19,903 nt of DNA, from NCBI GenBank assembly GCA_013002625.1, contig JABDJE010000116.1:1-19903 (forward strand), given 5' to 3'. Shown piece after piece: positions 7,600 to 14,257 of this stretch. Source of the DNA: Saprospiraceae bacterium. GTDB lineage: Bacteria > Bacteroidota > Bacteroidia > Chitinophagales > Saprospiraceae. A program made the position numbers and the translations under genes. The notes under the pieces were generated by a model, which was not told the origin of the DNA, made no database searches, and saw only the letters and a list, made by a program, of their open reading frames with translations. Numbering within the stretch: position 1 is the first letter of the stretch; every line of letters starts with the position of its first letter.

Positions 7600-7717
7600 A
7601 TCGAACGACAAATTGATTCCGAAAATTAGGGTTTAATATTTCAATTCTTAAATTGTGACCAAATTTTTATACTAATTCACCTTAATTGGAGATTAGAAAC
7701 CGACAAAAAAGATATTT
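7600..7717. promoter_or_regulatory. divergent intergenic region, presumed promoters for lipid operon and KAS III operon
   Basis: These 118 AT-rich bases separate the minus-strand lipid operon from the plus-strand fabH-like operon, so both promoters should lie here. I found no exact Bacteroidota -7 box (TAnnTTTG) on either strand; one-mismatch candidates exist, but none has a well-spaced -33 TTG. No clear operator palindrome was seen. The call rests on gene layout. Confidence 0.45.
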
Positions 7718-8770
7718 ATGAATTCTAGGATAGCAGGAATGGGATATTACGTTCCAGACAGGGTTGTCACAAATGACGAGTTGTCTCAGCACATGGACAC
7801 CTCGGATGCATGGATCCAGGAACACACAGGTATTCAAGCACGCCGATATGGGGTTAAGCATGAAGAGACCACAACGACAATGGGTGCCCGTGCAGCTAAG
7901 ATCGCTATTGAACGTGCAGGTATTTCAAAAGAAGATGTTGATTTTATCATTTTCGCTACGCTCAGCCCTGATTATTATTTCCCGGGCTGTGGCGTATTGT
8001 TACAAAGGGAACTCGGTATAACAAATACCGAGATAGGTGCTTTGGATATAAGAAACCAATGCACAGGATTTGTATACGGCTTGGCAGTCGCAGACCAGTT
8101 TGTGAAATCCGGCATGTACAAAAATGTGCTTCTTGTGGGTGCTGAAATGCATTCCATGGGCTTGGACTTTACAACTACTGGTAGAAATGTTACTGTCATT
8201 TTTGGTGATGGAGCCGGTGCAGCTATAATTCAACCCACTGAAGGTGAAGGCATCTTAACCAGTCATCTGCATTCGGATGGCACATTTGCTGAAGAATTGG
8301 CTTTCATCAATCCGGGATCACATGGAGGTTACCATGGCGGCAAGGATATGTATGGTTATCCATCGGAAGATACCTTGGGTGGCATTTTTATGACACCGAC
8401 CATGATAGAAGAAGGTCATATTTATCCGTATATGAATGGGCAAGTTGTCTTTAAAAAGGCCGTTGTTAAATTTGTGGAAGTCATCCATGAAGCGCTCAAT
8501 AAAGTGGGATTAAAACAGGAAGATATAGATATGATGATTCCGCATCAGGCTAATCTTAGAATATCACAATTTGTGCAAAAGCGCTTGGGACTTTCAGATG
8601 ATCAGGTATTTAACAATATTCAAAAGTACGGAAATACGACAGCGGCGTCAATTCCAATTGCGCTTTGTGAAGCATGGGAGGCTGGTAAAATTAAAGAAGG
8701 CGACCTGGTTTGTCTCGCAGCTTTTGGTGCCGGATTTACATGGGGCAGCTCACTAATAAGATGGTCGTAA
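7718..8770 (+). CDS. fabH: beta-ketoacyl-ACP synthase III (FabH-type) with an extra loop
   Basis: The 350-residue thiolase-fold enzyme has the KAS III triad: Cys115 in RNQCTGFVYG, His276 in IPHQANLRI and Asn306 in KYGNTTAAS. FGDGAGAAII (162-171) and the closing LAAFGAGFTWGSSLIRW are also typical. FabH starts fatty-acid synthesis by condensing acyl-CoA with malonyl-ACP, and in iso-branched Bacteroidota it selects branched primers. The protein is about 30 residues longer than E. coli FabH. Cys-to-His spacing is 161 against 132 in E. coli, while His-to-Asn spacing (30) is unchanged, so the extra residues lie between Cys and His, probably in the Gly/Tyr-rich stretch near 199-235. A specialised KAS III paralogue is therefore possible. 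It is divergent from the sphingolipid operon and overlaps bshB1 by one base. Confidence 0.88.
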   Translation: MNSRIAGMGYYVPDRVVTNDELSQHMDTSDAWIQEHTGIQARRYGVKHEETTTTMGARAAKIAIERAGISKEDVDFIIFATLSPDYYFPGCGVLLQRELGITNTEIGALDIRNQCTGFVYGLAVADQFVKSGMYKNVLLVGAEMHSMGLDFTTTGRNVTVIFGDGAGAAIIQPTEGEGILTSHLHSDGTFAEELAFINPGSHGGYHGGKDMYGYPSEDTLGGIFMTPTMIEEGHIYPYMNGQVVFKKAVVKFVEVIHEALNKVGLKQEDIDMMIPHQANLRISQFVQKRLGLSDDQVFNNIQKYGNTTAASIPIALCEAWEAGKIKEGDLVCLAAFGAGFTWGSSLIRWS

Positions 8771-9495
8771 TGGGTGAAAAGAAAGTTGACATATTGGCAA
8801 TTGGTGTTCACCCGGATGATGTCGAACTGGGTTGTGGTGCCACATTGATCAAACATATCGATATGGGGTACTCAGCCGCCATAGTTGATTTAACACGTGG
8901 TGAGTTAGGAACGAGAGGTAATCCAGAACTAAGACTGCAGGAAAGCGAAGCAGCTAGAGCCTATGCAGGCGTCAAGTATCGTGAGAATCTGGAACTCAGA
9001 GATGGCTTTTTTGAAAATAATGAAGACGCCAAACTTAAGATTATCAGGGCAATCAGAAAGTACAGACCTGAAATCTTATTTGCCAATGCAGTGCGAGACA
9101 GGCATCCCGATCATGGGAATGCTGCCAAACTCGTCTACGAAGCTTCGTTTCTTGCTGGACTCAGCAAAATAGAAACGATTGTAGATGGACAAGCGCAGCA
9201 AAAATGGCGGCCCAAAAAACTGCTTAATTATATTCAGGACTTCAACCTTGAACCCGATGTAGTTGTTGATATAAGCGATTACATGGAACGCAAGATTGAA
9301 ATGGTCTTATGTTTTGAATCACAGTTTTACAGTCCTGATTCCAGTGAGGAGGAAACCCCGATTTCATCATCAGATTTTTTGGAATTCCTAAGAGCCAGGG
9401 CCCGCTCCCATGGCAGGCATATAGGTGCTTCGTTTGGAGAAGGTTTTACATGTGAAAGTTATATAGGCATAGACAATATCTTTTCATTAAAATAA
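8770..9495 (+). CDS. bshB1: bacillithiol biosynthesis deacetylase BshB1
   Basis: The 241-residue product belongs to the PIG-L/LmbE zinc deacetylase fold. It deacetylates GlcNAc-malate to GlcN-malate, the second step of bacillithiol synthesis. The zinc site is visible in VHPDDVELGCGATL (His14, Asp17) and RHPDHGNAAKL (His115); LTRGELGTRG (41-50) and FESQF (182-186) are further BshB1 marks. The length equals the usual 235-245 residues. The ATG at 8770 shares its A with the TAA of the KAS III gene (TAATG), a coupling arrangement; a TTG at 8710 in the same frame would lie deep in the previous gene and adds no family sequence. bshA and bshC are not in the window. Confidence 0.93.
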   Translation: MGEKKVDILAIGVHPDDVELGCGATLIKHIDMGYSAAIVDLTRGELGTRGNPELRLQESEAARAYAGVKYRENLELRDGFFENNEDAKLKIIRAIRKYRPEILFANAVRDRHPDHGNAAKLVYEASFLAGLSKIETIVDGQAQQKWRPKKLLNYIQDFNLEPDVVVDISDYMERKIEMVLCFESQFYSPDSSEEETPISSSDFLEFLRARARSHGRHIGASFGEGFTCESYIGIDNIFSLK

Positions 9496-10587
9496 ATGTC
9501 TGGTAAGACGCGCTCACCCGATCAGCAAAGAAAGATCATTCATATTGATATGGATGCATTTTATGCATCTGTTGAGCAAAGAGATTTTCCTCATTTGAAA
9601 GGTAAACCGATTGCTGTCGGTGGCGGTGAGAACAGAGGTGTTACAACAACAGCAAGTTATGAAGCCAGAAAATTTGGTGTCAGATCTGCGATGCCAGGAT
9701 ATAAGGCCAAACAATTATGTCCTCAATTAATCTTTATGCCTCCGCGGTTCGATGTATACAAACAGGTCAGCGATCAGATCAGATCCGTATTCAGAAACTA
9801 CACCGATATAATTGAACCCTTGTCATTCGATGAAGCATTCCTGGATGTAACTGAAAATAAAAAAGGGGAGGAGATAGCAACCTATTTAGCGCAAGCTATA
9901 AAGACTGAAATAAAAGCAGTGACAGAGCTGAGTTGTTCCGCCGGTGTCTCTTATTGTAAATTTCTTGCAAAGGTTGCATCAGACATGAACAAACCTGATG
10001 GCCTGACAGTGATTAAGCCGCACCAGGCCGAAGCATTTTTAGAAGAACTGCCCATATCTAAATTTTTTGGTGTTGGTAAAGTAACAGGAAGGAAAATGGC
10101 TGCTCTGGGGATTGAATTTGGCAAGGATTTAAAAAAATGGTCCAGGTTTGATTTGGTTGAACGGTTTGGTAAGGCAGGAAGCTTTTATTATGATATTGTC
10201 AGAGGGATAGATGAAAGACCCGTCAAGGCAGAACGTGTCAGGAAGTCATTGGGGGTGGAACGTACACTAGATGAAGATCTGGCAGAAATGGATGATATAC
10301 TGCCAGTACTTGAACGGTTAATCGATTTGTTTTTCAAAAGGCTCCAGAAGGCGGATAATTTTGGCCGCACGATAACATTAAAATTGAAAACCCACGAATT
10401 TCAAACCCTGACGAGAAGCCAGAGTCGTAATTACTTTGTAAAAGATCAGAATGAAATAAGAACTATAGCTATTCAATTATTGGAGAGCAATATGGAGGCC
10501 TTTGAAAAAATAAGGTTGATAGGATTAACGGCATCAAACCTGGAAGATGAACTGGAAGATGATGCCCAAATGGCATTTGACTTTTAA
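9496..10587 (+). CDS. dinB: DNA polymerase IV (Y-family translesion polymerase)
   Basis: The 363-residue product is DinB, an error-prone polymerase that copies past lesions. Palm motifs are IIHIDMDAFYASVEQRD (14-30, catalytic Asp18) and SFDEAFLDV (110-118, Asp112 and Glu113). The sugar steric-gate position is Tyr23, where E. coli has Phe13. TTTASYEARKFGVRSAMP (50-67) is the finger block, FFGVGKVTGRKM (190-201) the thumb helix-hairpin-helix, and the little-finger domain follows from about 245. The C-terminus ends QMAFDF, a plausible beta-clamp-binding peptide like QLxLF. The ATG follows the bshB1 TAA with no base between, so translation coupling is likely. No LexA box was sought successfully; the gene probably relies on the upstream promoter. 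Confidence 0.95.
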   Translation: MSGKTRSPDQQRKIIHIDMDAFYASVEQRDFPHLKGKPIAVGGGENRGVTTTASYEARKFGVRSAMPGYKAKQLCPQLIFMPPRFDVYKQVSDQIRSVFRNYTDIIEPLSFDEAFLDVTENKKGEEIATYLAQAIKTEIKAVTELSCSAGVSYCKFLAKVASDMNKPDGLTVIKPHQAEAFLEELPISKFFGVGKVTGRKMAALGIEFGKDLKKWSRFDLVERFGKAGSFYYDIVRGIDERPVKAERVRKSLGVERTLDEDLAEMDDILPVLERLIDLFFKRLQKADNFGRTITLKLKTHEFQTLTRSQSRNYFVKDQNEIRTIAIQLLESNMEAFEKIRLIGLTASNLEDELEDDAQMAFDF

Positions 10588-10594
10588 AGATGAA

Positions 10595-11011
10595 TTAAAG
10601 TCCTTCTACATAGGATTTAAAGTTATTCAGGATGGCTTGCCAGCCTGCTTTCTGTTGGTCAACAGAATAAACATCTTCAATTTCAAACGCTTCTACAACG
10701 GTGACTTTATCATTGTTTTCAATAAACTCAATAAGCACTTTTCTACCATCATCAAGGCTTAATGATATCTTTTTTAATAAATCTATGGAATGATATGTAC
10801 CAGCATAATCAAAGCCCACAGAACCATCCTTTGCTTCCATGCGCCATGAAAATCGACCACCTTCATTTAAATCATTTTTAGCTTTTGGGCAATGCCAAGT
10901 ATCGGCGGCAAAATTCCAATGTGTGATATGATCGGCTTTCGTCCAGGCTTCCCAAACTTTAGAGAGGGGAGCGTTTATGGTTGTTTTGACAATAATACTT
11001 TGTTCAGCCAT
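10595..11011 (-). CDS. SRPBCC / AHSA1-like domain protein
   Basis: This 138-residue single-domain protein is of the START-like SRPBCC superfamily, close to the Activator-of-Hsp90-ATPase-1-like group. It starts with the typical strand IIVKTTINAPLSKVWEAWT (6-24), followed by HWNFAADTWHCPKAKNDL (31-48), EGGRFSWRMEAKDGS (50-64) and FDYAGTYHSI (67-76), and ends in the long C-terminal helix GWQAILNNFKSYVEGL. This fold makes a hydrophobic pocket for small ligands; the ligand and role are unknown. The gene is 12 nt downstream of the YdeI-like gene and is last in its co-directional run. It converges on dinB with 7 nt between the stop codons. Confidence 0.87.
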   Translation of the reverse strand: MAEQSIIVKTTINAPLSKVWEAWTKADHITHWNFAADTWHCPKAKNDLNEGGRFSWRMEAKDGSVGFDYAGTYHSIDLLKKISLSLDDGRKVLIEFIENNDKVTVVEAFEIEDVYSVDQQKAGWQAILNNFKSYVEGL

Positions 11012-11023
11012 CGTGCAATGCTT

Positions 11024-11662
11024 TTATTTATTTCTGGATCTATAATCATCTTGAATTCCTTTTCCTTCCATTATTTTGGAATACCATTTTGCTATCCGTG
11101 ATAAACGTGTCTTCTCTTGCTTGGGCTGAGAGAAATACAATATATAGCCACGCTGTCTTCCAGGTGTAAGAGATTTAAAGGCGCATTCAAATTCTGGGTC
11201 TTCAACAAATTTGCCTTGGAGTTCCTGTGGAATAGGCTCAGGATTTTTTTTAAACGCGACGCTCAATCCTTTCTTTTCTATTTCTATCGCTTCTTTGATA
11301 TATGATTTTATATGACCAATGAGGGGCTCAATTTCATTTAAACTTTGAAACCGAAACTGTCTATCTGCCTGACTACTTTGTCCTGGCGTTATCAATAATC
11401 CTTTTGAGTCTTTGAGTAGACTTCCTTTGAAAAATGATATCGTGACAAATTCTTTCAACGCAGACAACATGAGTACATTTTTACCTTTAAAAGTATAACA
11501 GGGCTGAGACCATTTGTATTCTTCTTCAAGATTACTTTCAAGAATTATACTTCTCAGAAGTATCAATTCTTTGCGCCATTTATTCACCTTGCATTGTGGT
11601 GTTTTGTAAAAGTTGCAGCGGCCGCAGCCATCGATTAAATATTGGTCAATATTGGGATTCAT
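11024..11662 (-). CDS. DUF1801 / YdeI (OmdA-like) family protein
   Basis: The 212-residue product has a short cysteine-containing N-terminus (CGRCNFYKTPQCKV, Cys13, Cys16, Cys24). A DUF1801-type alpha/beta domain follows (about 29-125; KWSQPCYTFKGKNVLMLSAL, 50-69). The C-terminus is a YdeI/OmdA-like region with FVEDPEFECAFKSLTPGRQR (152-171) and GYILYFSQPKQEKTRLSRI (172-190). YdeI-family proteins are small cytosolic proteins tied loosely to stress in other bacteria; the biochemical role is not established. The gene overlaps the acetyltransferase gene by 4 nt (ATGA) and leads into the SRPBCC gene. Proteins with these folds often occur side by side in Bacteroidota and Firmicutes as short accessory genes (general recollection). 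Confidence 0.87.
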   Translation of the reverse strand: MNPNIDQYLIDGCGRCNFYKTPQCKVNKWRKELILLRSIILESNLEEEYKWSQPCYTFKGKNVLMLSALKEFVTISFFKGSLLKDSKGLLITPGQSSQADRQFRFQSLNEIEPLIGHIKSYIKEAIEIEKKGLSVAFKKNPEPIPQELQGKFVEDPEFECAFKSLTPGRQRGYILYFSQPKQEKTRLSRIAKWYSKIMEGKGIQDDYRSRNK

Positions 11663-12114
11663 TTGATGTCTTTGAGAAAATGTACCAATTCATCTTCTTC
11701 CCAAAATCCAACTTTTTTATGAAAATTGCGCGATTGAGTATCGGTAAGCCAGGTATCAGAACCTAATTGTACACAACCTTTTTCAGTTGCCCACGCTTCT
11801 ATTTTTTCAATAAAGGTTCGAGCAATGCCTAATTTGCGATAAGCTTCTTCGATATATATGGCTTCCAGATATCCTGTTGGAGACTGTTTAGCACCCTCTA
11901 CATAATCTGAGCGAATGGATGCAAGGGCAAAGCCAATGACCTGATCATTGGAGTTCAAAGCAATTTTAATCAGATGAGAATCACTATTTGCAGCATCCTC
12001 AATCATTAGTCTTAATTCTGTAATCGGAGACTTATCAAATAGTTTTGTGAGTAAAAGAAATACCTGATCAAAGTATGGATGAGAGTAGTGCTTGATATGA
12101 ACTGGTTCTTGCAC
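11659..12114 (-). CDS. GNAT acetyltransferase, aminoglycoside 6'-N-acetyltransferase (AAC(6'))-like
   Basis: The 151-residue protein is a single GNAT domain. VIGFALASIRSDYVEG (59-74), PTGYLEAIYIEEAYRKLGIA (79-98; acetyl-CoA-binding RKLGIA) and GSDTWLTDTQSRNFHKKVGF (118-137) line up, block by block, with the chromosomal AAC(6')-Iaa type of Salmonella as I recall it: IRHDYVNG, FLEGIFVLPSFRQRGVA, and SDT followed by HQALGF. These enzymes acetylate the 6'-amine of aminoglycosides, but chromosomal ones often have other native substrates. The start is a GTG directly after the hydrolase TAA; no ATG lies nearby. It overlaps the YdeI-like gene by 4 nt. Fold certain; aminoglycoside activity is inference. 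Confidence 0.83.
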   Translation of the reverse strand: MQEPVHIKHYSHPYFDQVFLLLTKLFDKSPITELRLMIEDAANSDSHLIKIALNSNDQVIGFALASIRSDYVEGAKQSPTGYLEAIYIEEAYRKLGIARTFIEKIEAWATEKGCVQLGSDTWLTDTQSRNFHKKVGFWEEDELVHFLKDIK

Positions 12115-12786
12115 TTAAATAATAATTGAGTTGATTTTCTGTTGAATAAATTCACCTATTTGCTTTCCATGTTTATAGACCATAAAGTGTCCACCGCCTT
12201 CAACGGTAAAGTCTACGTTTTTGATTTTTGAAATAGGAAAGGTTTTGTCTTTTGATCCGTGAATTTGGGTAATATTAGTCTCTGTCCCTTGGGCTTTGAA
12301 CTTCCAGTTTGAAATGGTTTTGACCGCCCACTTTAAATAAGTCTTGGTATTGTTACTAATCATATCTATTGCAAGACCCATTTGTTCTGCACTGGTGTAA
12401 TCATAGAATTTTCCCCAGAACGGAACAGATTGTGCCAGCTGGCCTGGAGTGATCAGCTTGTAGAGCTTGAGTTTTGAGATAGCATTGAAAGTAACAGGCA
12501 TTTCTTGTTCATGACGAATGCTTGAGATAAGAAAAATTGAATCTATTTTGATTAAGCGTGACAGTTCAATGCTCAGAACACCACCAAAAGAGTGACCGAT
12601 CAATACAATATGCTCTCCCTTAATCTCATCGAGGTAGCGCTTAGCATAGGCTTCGATTGATTCGTCTTGTGATAAAGGTTCTTTCCATTCCAAATGCGTG
12701 ATTTGGAAATTCTCAAAATGGATATTTTGAAAAATTCTGGAGTCAAATCCAAGGCCAGGAATTGTATATATCTGCAAAGCCTTCAC
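12115..12786 (-). CDS. alpha/beta hydrolase
   Basis: The product is a cytosolic-looking 223-residue alpha/beta-hydrolase. It starts ALQIYTIPGLGFDSRIF (3-19), has the nucleophile elbow GHSFGG (Ser66), HGSKDKTFPI (176-185, acid Asp180) and GGGHFMVYKHG (197-207, His200), so the catalytic triad is complete. Substrate unknown; esterase or thioesterase are equally open. I chose the GTG at 12786, one base after the TAA of the small secreted-protein gene, because the preceding residues in this frame overlap that gene and do not resemble the family. An ATG at 12834 or 12900 would give N-terminal extensions of 16 or 38 residues. The gene is followed without a gap by the AAC(6')-like gene. Confidence 0.85.
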   Translation of the reverse strand: MKALQIYTIPGLGFDSRIFQNIHFENFQITHLEWKEPLSQDESIEAYAKRYLDEIKGEHIVLIGHSFGGVLSIELSRLIKIDSIFLISSIRHEQEMPVTFNAISKLKLYKLITPGQLAQSVPFWGKFYDYTSAEQMGLAIDMISNNTKTYLKWAVKTISNWKFKAQGTETNITQIHGSKDKTFPISKIKNVDFTVEGGGHFMVYKHGKQIGEFIQQKINSIII

Positions 12787-12787
12787 A

Positions 12788-13144
12788 TTAATATCTATTA
12801 TAGAATTGTGTTTTATTTTCCATCCAATCGACATAATTCGTAGAGCCGAGCCTGAACCTGAAGGCGATATTTGAAGCAGACCATATCTTATCTTCAGCAA
12901 TACAGAAAATGCCTTTTTGTGGTTTTGGAAATCTTTGCCTGAACATCACTGACCTTTCATCAAATGATTGGATATTTTTTATGTGTGTAATTGAGTCAAG
13001 CGCATCTTTGGCATTTTCAGAGGAATGAAGTATATGGTCTAAAGTCAATTGTTGGGCTGTAAGACTACCTGGGTTTACGAGGCCGAAGACGACGCTGAGG
13101 ACGATCAGGATTATCTTGGTATTTTGTTTTTTTAGACCCACCAT
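12788..13144 (-). CDS. small secreted protein of unknown function, overlapping the methyltransferase gene
   Basis: The 118-residue product has a clear signal peptide: KKQNTK, a hydrophobic core IILIVLSVVFGLV (11-23) and a likely cleavage site near LTAQQ (after Ala30). The mature part contains RQRFPKPQKGIFCIAEDK and FRFRLGSTNYVDWMENK; I recall similar 'FRLGS..Y..WLE' proteins as short conserved genes in Bacteroidota, with unknown role. The ATG at 13144 is preferred over the one at 13183 because the longer form puts 13 unneeded residues before the signal peptide. The first 80 nt overlap, in another frame, the 3' end of the THUMP methyltransferase gene. The stop lies one base before the hydrolase start. 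Confidence 0.72.
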   Translation of the reverse strand: MVGLKKQNTKIILIVLSVVFGLVNPGSLTAQQLTLDHILHSSENAKDALDSITHIKNIQSFDERSVMFRQRFPKPQKGIFCIAEDKIWSASNIAFRFRLGSTNYVDWMENKTQFYNRY

Positions 13145-14252
13145 ACAATTCAAATTTACAGAGTTTAGCTTCAATGCCACCATTAAAAAGGGTCATCTTT
13201 TTCGAAGGACGTAAGCCTAGTTTTTTTAGTGCATCCAGATTACCTGTGAATATCCAGGCTTCGCTGCCTTGCCAGTATTGTTTGAGTGCATCACCCATTT
13301 GTTGGTAGAACACATCAATGTCTTCGATATTAACGCGAAAATCATAGGGCGGGTTTATTACAAGACATCTGTCTGGCGCTCCATGTGTTCTGAAAAAATC
13401 CCTTTCAAAAAGCTTAATCCTTTCTCTAAAAGGCAGATTCTGGATATTCTTTTTAGCATCTCTGATGGCAAATCGCGATATATCGCTTCCGATGATATTC
13501 ACTCTTGGATGCGTGATTTGAGCATCTGCTGTTGACTTTACATTCTCCCAAATTTCAGGCTGAAAATCTTGCCAGTTTTGGAAACTGAATCTTTCAATAA
13601 ATTTACCTGCAGGAATATTAGATGCAATCATCAATGCCTCAGTAATAAATGTACCTGAGCCGCACATAGGGTCTTGAAAATCCCGGTCGCCTTTCCATCC
13701 TGTTGCATAAATAATACCTGCTGCCAACACTTCATTCAGCGGTGCTTTGGAGTGGCGTATTTTATAATTACGCAAGTGTAGGGATTGGCCAGAGCTATCA
13801 AGTGCTACATTGACTTCATTTTCACGGATGTGGACATTGATTCTAATTTTAGGTGTTTTGGGGTCAACATTTGGTCGATAGTCTTTTTCCTGAGACAGCT
13901 GATCGACAATGGCGTCCTTGCATTTATAAACAATGTATTGCGAATTGGTAAAAATGCCTCCTGAACATACAGCATCTATAGCAAATGTATCTTTATCCGT
14001 AATATACCTGGACCAGTCAATTGTTCTTATGGCATCATAGAGTTGGTCTTCATCGTCGCATGTAAACTGATTCAATTTCACCAAGACACGTAATGCAGTC
14101 CTTAGGAGGTAGTTGCATTTGTAAAGCTGTGAAGTGTTTACTTCACATTCAACGGCACGCCTTAAAATAGTTGAGTTTAGAATTCCCAAAGAATTGAGTT
14201 CATCTTCGAGAATAGGCTCAAGGCCTTCCATTGTTTTGATTATTACCTTCAT
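13065..14252 (-). CDS. THUMP-domain class I SAM-dependent RNA methyltransferase (RlmL/YpsC-like)
   Basis: The 395-residue protein modifies RNA, most likely N2-guanine methylation of 23S rRNA as in the N-terminal half of RlmL. The N-terminus (about 1-165) is the ferredoxin-like/THUMP RNA-binding part (MKVIIKTMEGLEPILEDEL). The Rossmann-like methyltransferase domain has the SAM loop DPMCGSGTF (194-202), GSDISRFAI (255-263) and the catalytic NPPYDFR motif (300-306). The last 25 residues form a basic tail rich in Arg, Lys and Pro (GGSKKTKYQ onward), which may contact rRNA. Start ATG at 14252 lies 5 nt after the carboxylase stop; its 3' end overlaps the small secreted-protein gene by 80 nt. The exact guanosine target cannot be read. 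Confidence 0.9.
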   Translation of the reverse strand: MKVIIKTMEGLEPILEDELNSLGILNSTILRRAVECEVNTSQLYKCNYLLRTALRVLVKLNQFTCDDEDQLYDAIRTIDWSRYITDKDTFAIDAVCSGGIFTNSQYIVYKCKDAIVDQLSQEKDYRPNVDPKTPKIRINVHIRENEVNVALDSSGQSLHLRNYKIRHSKAPLNEVLAAGIIYATGWKGDRDFQDPMCGSGTFITEALMIASNIPAGKFIERFSFQNWQDFQPEIWENVKSTADAQITHPRVNIIGSDISRFAIRDAKKNIQNLPFRERIKLFERDFFRTHGAPDRCLVINPPYDFRVNIEDIDVFYQQMGDALKQYWQGSEAWIFTGNLDALKKLGLRPSKKMTLFNGGIEAKLCKFELYGGSKKTKYQDNPDRPQRRLRPRKPR

Positions 14253-14257
14253 ATAAT

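Noticed and set aside
7600..7611. TTG start at 7611 for the CDP-alcohol phosphatidyltransferase
   Set aside because: It adds only four residues; an ATG at 7599 is available and gives an N-terminus like relatives. The choice is not decisive.
7600..7717. Exact TAnnTTTG boxes in the divergent intergenic region
   Set aside because: Only one-mismatch candidates were found and none has a properly spaced -33 TTG, so no promoter position is claimed.
8710..8769. TTG start 20 codons upstream for bshB1
   Set aside because: It sits inside the KAS III gene; BshB1 family sequence begins right at the ATG at 8770, which forms a TAATG junction.
12787..12900. Longer alpha/beta hydrolase starting at 12900 or 12834
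   Set aside because: These residues overlap the small secreted-protein gene and do not resemble the family; the GTG at 12786 starts one base after that gene's stop.
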